The position numbers were made by a program, and so were the translations under genes. Positions 12,909 to 16,601 of a DNA stretch of 16,601 nt are shown here, in pieces. Position 1 is the stretch's first letter. Each line of letters begins with the position of its first letter. This stretch comes from B16-G9 sp964455635 (GTDB taxonomy: Bacteria; Bacteroidota; Bacteroidia; Bacteroidales; F082). The stretch spans positions 1 through 16,601 of the forward strand of contig CAYVWX010000042.1 in NCBI GenBank assembly GCA_964455635.1, in the 5' to 3' direction. The notes beneath the pieces are model-generated. The model searched no databases, was not told the origin of the DNA, and saw nothing but the letters and a program-made list of their open reading frames with translations.

Positions 12909-14135
12909 ATGAAAAAACTGTTTTACAATCAGAAGACATTTGAAACTAAAGGTTTAACAATGTTTCTTTGTCAATTTTTATCTAAACCGACTTTTGTAAT
13001 CGTTTTAATGCTGTCATTTTTCTTTTTTTGTTCATCATGCAGTAAAAAAGATGTAACTACTGAAACAGAACCGCTAATAACCGGTTTTCAGCCTGATGTT
13101 GCTGACGTTGGAGACCATGTTGATATTAAGGGAACAGGCTTTGGTACAACCGGAGAAATATTGTTTGGAGATAATATACTTTCTTCCGATAACTGGACTG
13201 ACACATCTGTTCTGTTCACGATACCTTCAGGATATGAAAATACAGAGCAGAAAATTGGATTAAGAATTAACGGGAAGGATTATTTTGCAGGTACGATATC
13301 AGTACATTTTACCGAAATATGTATTACTCCGGATGCAGATGCTTCTGTAGGATGTTGGTCAAAAGACGGAAAACAGGTTTTTTTTATCAGAATGATTAAT
13401 TACGAATTTGATATCTATTCCGTTCCATGGACAGGAGGAGAAATTAAACTTGTTAAGCACATACCGGGTGATGAATTATTTCTTGATGTAAGTTTTGTAA
13501 GTGGGGATTTTATTTTTTGCAGTGAAACTGATTGTGCACCAAATAAACCTTTTAAAATTTATACTGGAAATGAATCTTTAACATCTATACACCATTTAAC
13601 GGTAGCAAGTGAAATTTGCGACCCTGTAGTAGAACGCCAACCAACATGGAATAGCTACGGTGGCTACCCTTTTTATGCGTGGGTATCTTTAGATGAAGCA
13701 CATTATATTAGCACTATATATGTGGCTAATAACAGTCAGGCAGAAAAAATTGGCGAGGGCTATTGTCCGCGTTTTAACCCTATGGCTGTAAATTGTTCAC
13801 AATTGGCATATAACGTGAAAACAGAAGATGGCGGTTGGGCCATTGTCATCAAATCATTTGCAGGTAGCGGCTCTGACAGGGATACACTTGTATCAGGAAA
13901 AGATATCCTGCCCGGTTTCGACTGGAGTGTATCCGGACGTATTGCTTATTGCAAAAAAGGCCCTGCAGGTATTGGAAAAGATATATGGGTAGTAAACGCA
14001 AATGGAACAGATAACCACGCCTTGATTGCAACAGACTCTGAAGAAAGCGAACCGCGATGGTCACCCGATGGACATTATCTTTTATTTACACGTTTCACCC
14101 GTGATTTTCATTTATATGTTGCTTATACACCGTAA
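12909..14135 (+). CDS. Putative lipoprotein with IPT/TIG domain and propeller repeats
   Basis: The 408-residue product has a hydrophobic signal (about 28-40) ending FFFFCSSCSKKD. C44 is the likely lipidated Cys, though the lipobox is unusual (Cys rather than Leu/Val at -3). Residues 55-133 (LITGFQPDVADVGDHVDIKG) have the form of an IPT/TIG immunoglobulin-like domain, as in SusE/SusF-like and other outer-membrane lipoproteins. The rest has TolB-like propeller motifs: CWSKDGKQVFFIR near 149-161 and PRWSPDGHYLLFTR near 384-397. A second ATG at 12960 would shorten the signal to a more usual length and may be the real start. Function is unknown. The gene appears more AT-rich than its neighbours by eye and is bracketed by direct repeats, so it may be a later insertion. 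Confidence 0.75.
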   Translation: MKKLFYNQKTFETKGLTMFLCQFLSKPTFVIVLMLSFFFFCSSCSKKDVTTETEPLITGFQPDVADVGDHVDIKGTGFGTTGEILFGDNILSSDNWTDTSVLFTIPSGYENTEQKIGLRINGKDYFAGTISVHFTEICITPDADASVGCWSKDGKQVFFIRMINYEFDIYSVPWTGGEIKLVKHIPGDELFLDVSFVSGDFIFCSETDCAPNKPFKIYTGNESLTSIHHLTVASEICDPVVERQPTWNSYGGYPFYAWVSLDEAHYISTIYVANNSQAEKIGEGYCPRFNPMAVNCSQLAYNVKTEDGGWAIVIKSFAGSGSDRDTLVSGKDILPGFDWSVSGRIAYCKKGPAGIGKDIWVVNANGTDNHALIATDSEESEPRWSPDGHYLLFTRFTRDFHLYVAYTP

Positions 14136-14175
14136 AATGCAATAACAATTCTTATATGTCAAATAGAGCGACTAT

Positions 14176-14297
14176 TCCGATATTATATATCCTCGTCAGG
14201 ATTACAAATCCTGATAGATCTTAAAATTTAACAACTCTTTTTCTTCCCTCCAAAAAATGACCAAATAACCCAAACATTTGAAAAAATAGTGCAAGCC
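14176..14297. repeat. Long direct repeat, copy B (upstream of the last T9SS gene)
   Basis: This 122-base partner of 12655-12771 has the same orientation and order. Its hairpin keeps an 8-bp stem (14196-14203 with 14207-14214), and the 51-base core at 14247-14297 is nearly identical to copy A. The two copies bracket the lipoprotein gene, about 1.5 kb apart. Past 14297 the copies diverge; TTTATTTG at 14316-14323 is a one-mismatch -7 motif for the gene at 14361. Confidence 0.85.
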
Positions 14298-14360
14298 CTT
14301 TTTAGGGTAATGCTGTTTATTTGTACACAAACATTTTATAAAAAATAAACTTCTACAATC

Positions 14361-16385
14361 ATGAAAACAACCTTTACTCTTTTCGCCATGCTTCTCCTAT
14401 CCACAGGCCTCTTCGCCCAGAAATTCATTCAGGAGTGGTATGTTCAAATTCCGGCATTCACCTATATGGCCGAAGCCACCGCTATTATAACCACCCCCGA
14501 CAATAACCTACTTGTTACCGGACCGGTTAAATCATTAACGCGATATAACGGGAGTATGTTTTACCTGAAAGTTGACACCGCCGGTAATGCCATTTGGCTG
14601 ACCCATGCCGAAGAACAATTTGATAACCGGTTCCAACGTGCTTATCGCTTAAAGAAAGACAATGAAGGCAATTTTGTTATGATAGGAACTTACCCGCATG
14701 TTTATGACCACATAACCTATTTTACCAAAATTTCACCTTCCGGCGATATATTAAACACTACCGTAAATGGCGGACAAGGAACGTATCAGGGGGGATATGA
14801 TATAGAACAAACGGCTGACAGCGGCTTTCTGGTTGCTGCTTATGATGATAACTATTGGAATGGTCCATCCCTTGCTGTAAGAAAACTGGACAATGAAGGC
14901 CGGTTTATTTGGGATACCACTTTCGTAGATGCCGATACAAATCTTATCGGGGGCAGATTTTATGCCATGGACAGGGTGGACGACACTACCTTTGTACTGA
15001 CCGGCATACGGGATTATATTCCGGGAAGTGCAGAAGACTTCGATATCTTTTTTGCCAAAATACGGGTTTATGATGACTCGGTAAAAATGTTGAACCTTAA
15101 AGTTTATGAAGGCGAATACAATGACCGGGGTTACGACATTATGACGTTGCCCGGAGAGCAGGGTTTTATTATCTGTGGAAAAGGTCCCAATGAAAATAAT
15201 ACAATGGTTACTCAGGGAATACTTATGCGCATTGATACTGCCGGCAACACGGTTTGGAAAAAGACATTCGCGCGCTCTTTGAATTCAAATACCATCTTTG
15301 GCAGAGTACACCTGAATGCCGACAATGACATTGTGGTTCTTGCCAATGCTGCAAACAGCGTAGGCAACAGCGAAACAGCGCTTCTGAAATATTCGCTTAA
15401 CGGCGACCTTTTACAAAAGACCTATTTTAATTATACGGCAGGCGATCAGCGCGTAACCCCTTACGACTTTACCATCGCTCAGGATGGGAAGATTTATGTT
15501 GCAGCAAGCAACATGGTACAGGGTAATGGGTACGCTTTGCTGTTAAAAGTCAAAGATGGTTGTCCCCTGCATGCTCCGGAAGTATCGCTCGAAAACGAAC
15601 AACCCGTTTTGGGTGAGGATGTTACCGTACATGTTCAAAACACCAACGATGCCTGGCAATACAATTTGTTGCAAATAAACGGTGATAAAAATTTAGGAAC
15701 CTATATGGGCAACGGCGAAACACTGGATTTTACGGCAACAGGACTCAATAACGAAGATGTTGCTGATGGTTTAGTGGTATCGGTTATTGAACCCGGTGTT
15801 GACTGCATCAAATATTCTGATACGCTGTTTCCGGAGTTTATTTGTCCTGTTGAAACGCCCGTGGTTTCTCTTGTCAATCCTACACCGGCTTTGGGAGAAG
15901 ACCTTGTTGTGCGGGTGCTCAACACCAACGATGCCTTGCAATACAAGCTGATACAGGTTAATGATGAGGTGCTGCTGGGTACTGCCACCGGAAATGGCGG
16001 AACCTACGATTTTTCAATACCCGGACTAACCAACGATGATGTTTCGGCAGGAGTGTTTGTAACGGTAATGCTTCCCGGCTTTAGCGAATGTGCAGCAACG
16101 TCGGATACGTTGTTTCCAAGGTTTATCGACGGTATTGAAGAGAGTTGTCAACGCAGCCTGCAAATTACGCCCAATCCTTTTCGCGATTATCTGATAATAA
16201 CCGATGCCCTGCATACCCTGTCAACAATAACCGTTTACAATACAGCAGGCAAACAAATAACAATTAAGAAATTACAACCGGTAAACAATAAAATTATCCT
16301 GCCGGAGCTCCCCACCGGACTGTATATAATAAAAGTAACCTATCAAAACGGGGTTTCGCTCTTCAGGAAAGTTCTTAAACATTAA
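14361..16385 (+). CDS. T9SS-secreted beta-propeller protein with two Cys repeat modules
   Basis: The 674-residue product opens with a classical signal peptide (1-20, ending LFAQ). Residues 25-400 carry propeller-like repeats of the kind 'KVDTAGNAIW' (70-79), 'KISPSGDIL' (123-131), 'KLDNEGRFIW' (175-184), 'RIDTAGNTVW' (290-299) and 'KYSLNGDLL' (343-351), typical of uncharacterised Bacteroidota surface proteins. Two tandem modules of about 94 residues follow (401-494 and 495-589), each opening with Cys-Pro and sharing GED[VL].V.VxNTNDAxQY and DTLFP. A type A T9SS sorting domain ends the protein (ITPNPFRDYLIITD at 602-615 through GLYIIKVTYQNG to VLKH). It is expected to be delivered across the outer membrane. 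No catalytic motif is visible. It follows direct repeat copy B and is likely transcribed alone. Confidence 0.85.
   Translation: MKTTFTLFAMLLLSTGLFAQKFIQEWYVQIPAFTYMAEATAIITTPDNNLLVTGPVKSLTRYNGSMFYLKVDTAGNAIWLTHAEEQFDNRFQRAYRLKKDNEGNFVMIGTYPHVYDHITYFTKISPSGDILNTTVNGGQGTYQGGYDIEQTADSGFLVAAYDDNYWNGPSLAVRKLDNEGRFIWDTTFVDADTNLIGGRFYAMDRVDDTTFVLTGIRDYIPGSAEDFDIFFAKIRVYDDSVKMLNLKVYEGEYNDRGYDIMTLPGEQGFIICGKGPNENNTMVTQGILMRIDTAGNTVWKKTFARSLNSNTIFGRVHLNADNDIVVLANAANSVGNSETALLKYSLNGDLLQKTYFNYTAGDQRVTPYDFTIAQDGKIYVAASNMVQGNGYALLLKVKDGCPLHAPEVSLENEQPVLGEDVTVHVQNTNDAWQYNLLQINGDKNLGTYMGNGETLDFTATGLNNEDVADGLVVSVIEPGVDCIKYSDTLFPEFICPVETPVVSLVNPTPALGEDLVVRVLNTNDALQYKLIQVNDEVLLGTATGNGGTYDFSIPGLTNDDVSAGVFVTVMLPGFSECAATSDTLFPRFIDGIEESCQRSLQITPNPFRDYLIITDALHTLSTITVYNTAGKQITIKKLQPVNNKIILPELPTGLYIIKVTYQNGVSLFRKVLKH
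15561..16127 (+). repeat. Tandem duplication of a ~94-residue module in the T9SS protein
   Basis: 15561-15842 and 15843-16127 encode homologous modules. Each has a Cys at its first position and another about 82 residues later (C401/C482 and C495/C577), so an internal disulfide is plausible. Shared words include NTNDA, QY, LGT, GNG and SDTLFP. They may be Ig-like adhesion or spacer modules. Confidence 0.8.
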
Positions 16386-16402
16386 AAATATGGAGTAAAT
16401 TA

Positions 16403-16446
16403 TTGCCGGCGAGCCTCCTTTCATGTCGAAGCAGGCTCGCCGGCAA
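16403..16446. repeat. 14-bp perfect GC-rich hairpin after the last gene
   Basis: TTGCCGGCGAGCCT (16403-16416) pairs exactly with 16433-16446 around a 16-base loop. It lies 18 bases past the stop. No T-run follows, so if it ends transcription it is not by the classical mechanism. The GC-rich stem contrasts with the AT-rich surroundings and resembles a dispersed palindromic element. Confidence 0.6.
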
Positions 16447-16452
16447 CTCCCA

Positions 16453-16534
16453 ACTCTAGGCACTCTAGGCACTCTAGGCACTCCAGACACTTTAAGTACT
16501 CCAAACTCATAAACCAAAGGCAGGAATTTGGTTT
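16453..16534. repeat. Dispersed element copy 2: 9-bp tandem units plus palindrome
   Basis: ACTCTAGGC is repeated three times from 16453, then a variant ACTCCAGAC, a diverged unit and ACTCCAAAC. AAACCAAA (16511-16518) then pairs perfectly with TTTGGTTT (16527-16534). Part order and wording match 8316-8410. Both copies follow the stop codon of a surface-protein gene. Confidence 0.75.
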
Positions 16535-16555
16535 CAATGCTCCGGTCATGCCGGC

Positions 16556-16600
16556 GCAGGCAAAAAGCACCCGGGAACAGCAAACGCTCTCCCGGCCTGC
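16556..16600. repeat. Imperfect GC-rich inverted repeat at window end
   Basis: GCAGG (16556-16560) pairs with CCTGC (16596-16600) and CCGGGA (16571-16576) with TCCCGG (16590-16595), with a one-sided bulge. It may continue past the window edge, so its nature is undetermined. Confidence 0.35.
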
Positions 16601-16601
16601 T

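Noticed and set aside
16272..16583. - strand frame of 103 codons reading Val-Pro-Arg repeats
   Set aside because: It is the complement of the 9-bp tandem repeat plus the T9SS gene end; no start signal or homologous domain is visible.

Overview
The window looks like chromosomal DNA of a Bacteroidota bacterium, probably in or near the Bacteroidales/Marinilabiliales. Two secreted proteins end in type IX secretion (T9SS) sorting domains. One gene encodes a hybrid two-component regulator (HTCS), a protein type characteristic of this phylum. Start codons lack Shine-Dalgarno sequences, and several are preceded by the Bacteroidota -7 motif TAnnTTTG. No phage, plasmid, transposase, CRISPR, rRNA or tRNA gene is visible. 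Genus-level placement is inference.

Layout, all genes on the + strand. 1-187: leader with three hairpins, two of them a REP-like pair. 188-841: class II (fuculose-phosphate type) aldolase. 972-2300: ffh, the SRP GTPase. 2360-3262: folD, for one-carbon folate metabolism, followed by a terminator. 3373-4629: secreted beta-propeller protein with a T9SS tail, whose stop codon overlaps the start of queE (4629-5258, 7-deazaguanine synthesis). 5513-8287: a 924-residue secreted fiber with about 34 short Asn-rich repeats and a C-terminal S74 self-cleaving chaperone domain. 8515-12552: a 1345-residue HTCS regulator. 12909-14135: a lipoprotein with an IPT/TIG domain and a propeller. 14361-16385: a T9SS-sorted propeller protein with two Cys-containing repeat modules. 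16386-16601: hairpins and a 9-bp tandem repeat.

The left part (188-5258) is mostly housekeeping. The right part (5513-16385) is accessory: surface or secreted proteins around one large envelope sensor. The HTCS could control the neighbouring surface genes, but no SusC/SusD pair or glycoside hydrolase is present, so its ligand and targets are unknown.

The least explained material is intergenic. A direct repeat of about 120 bp flanks the lipoprotein gene. An inverted REP-like doublet (REPIN-like) follows the HTCS gene. A dispersed element made of 9-bp tandem units plus a small palindrome follows both the fiber gene and the last gene. I found no clear new defence or catalytic system. The best candidates for novelty are the S74 fiber with its three-copy super-repeat and the intergenic repeat families.
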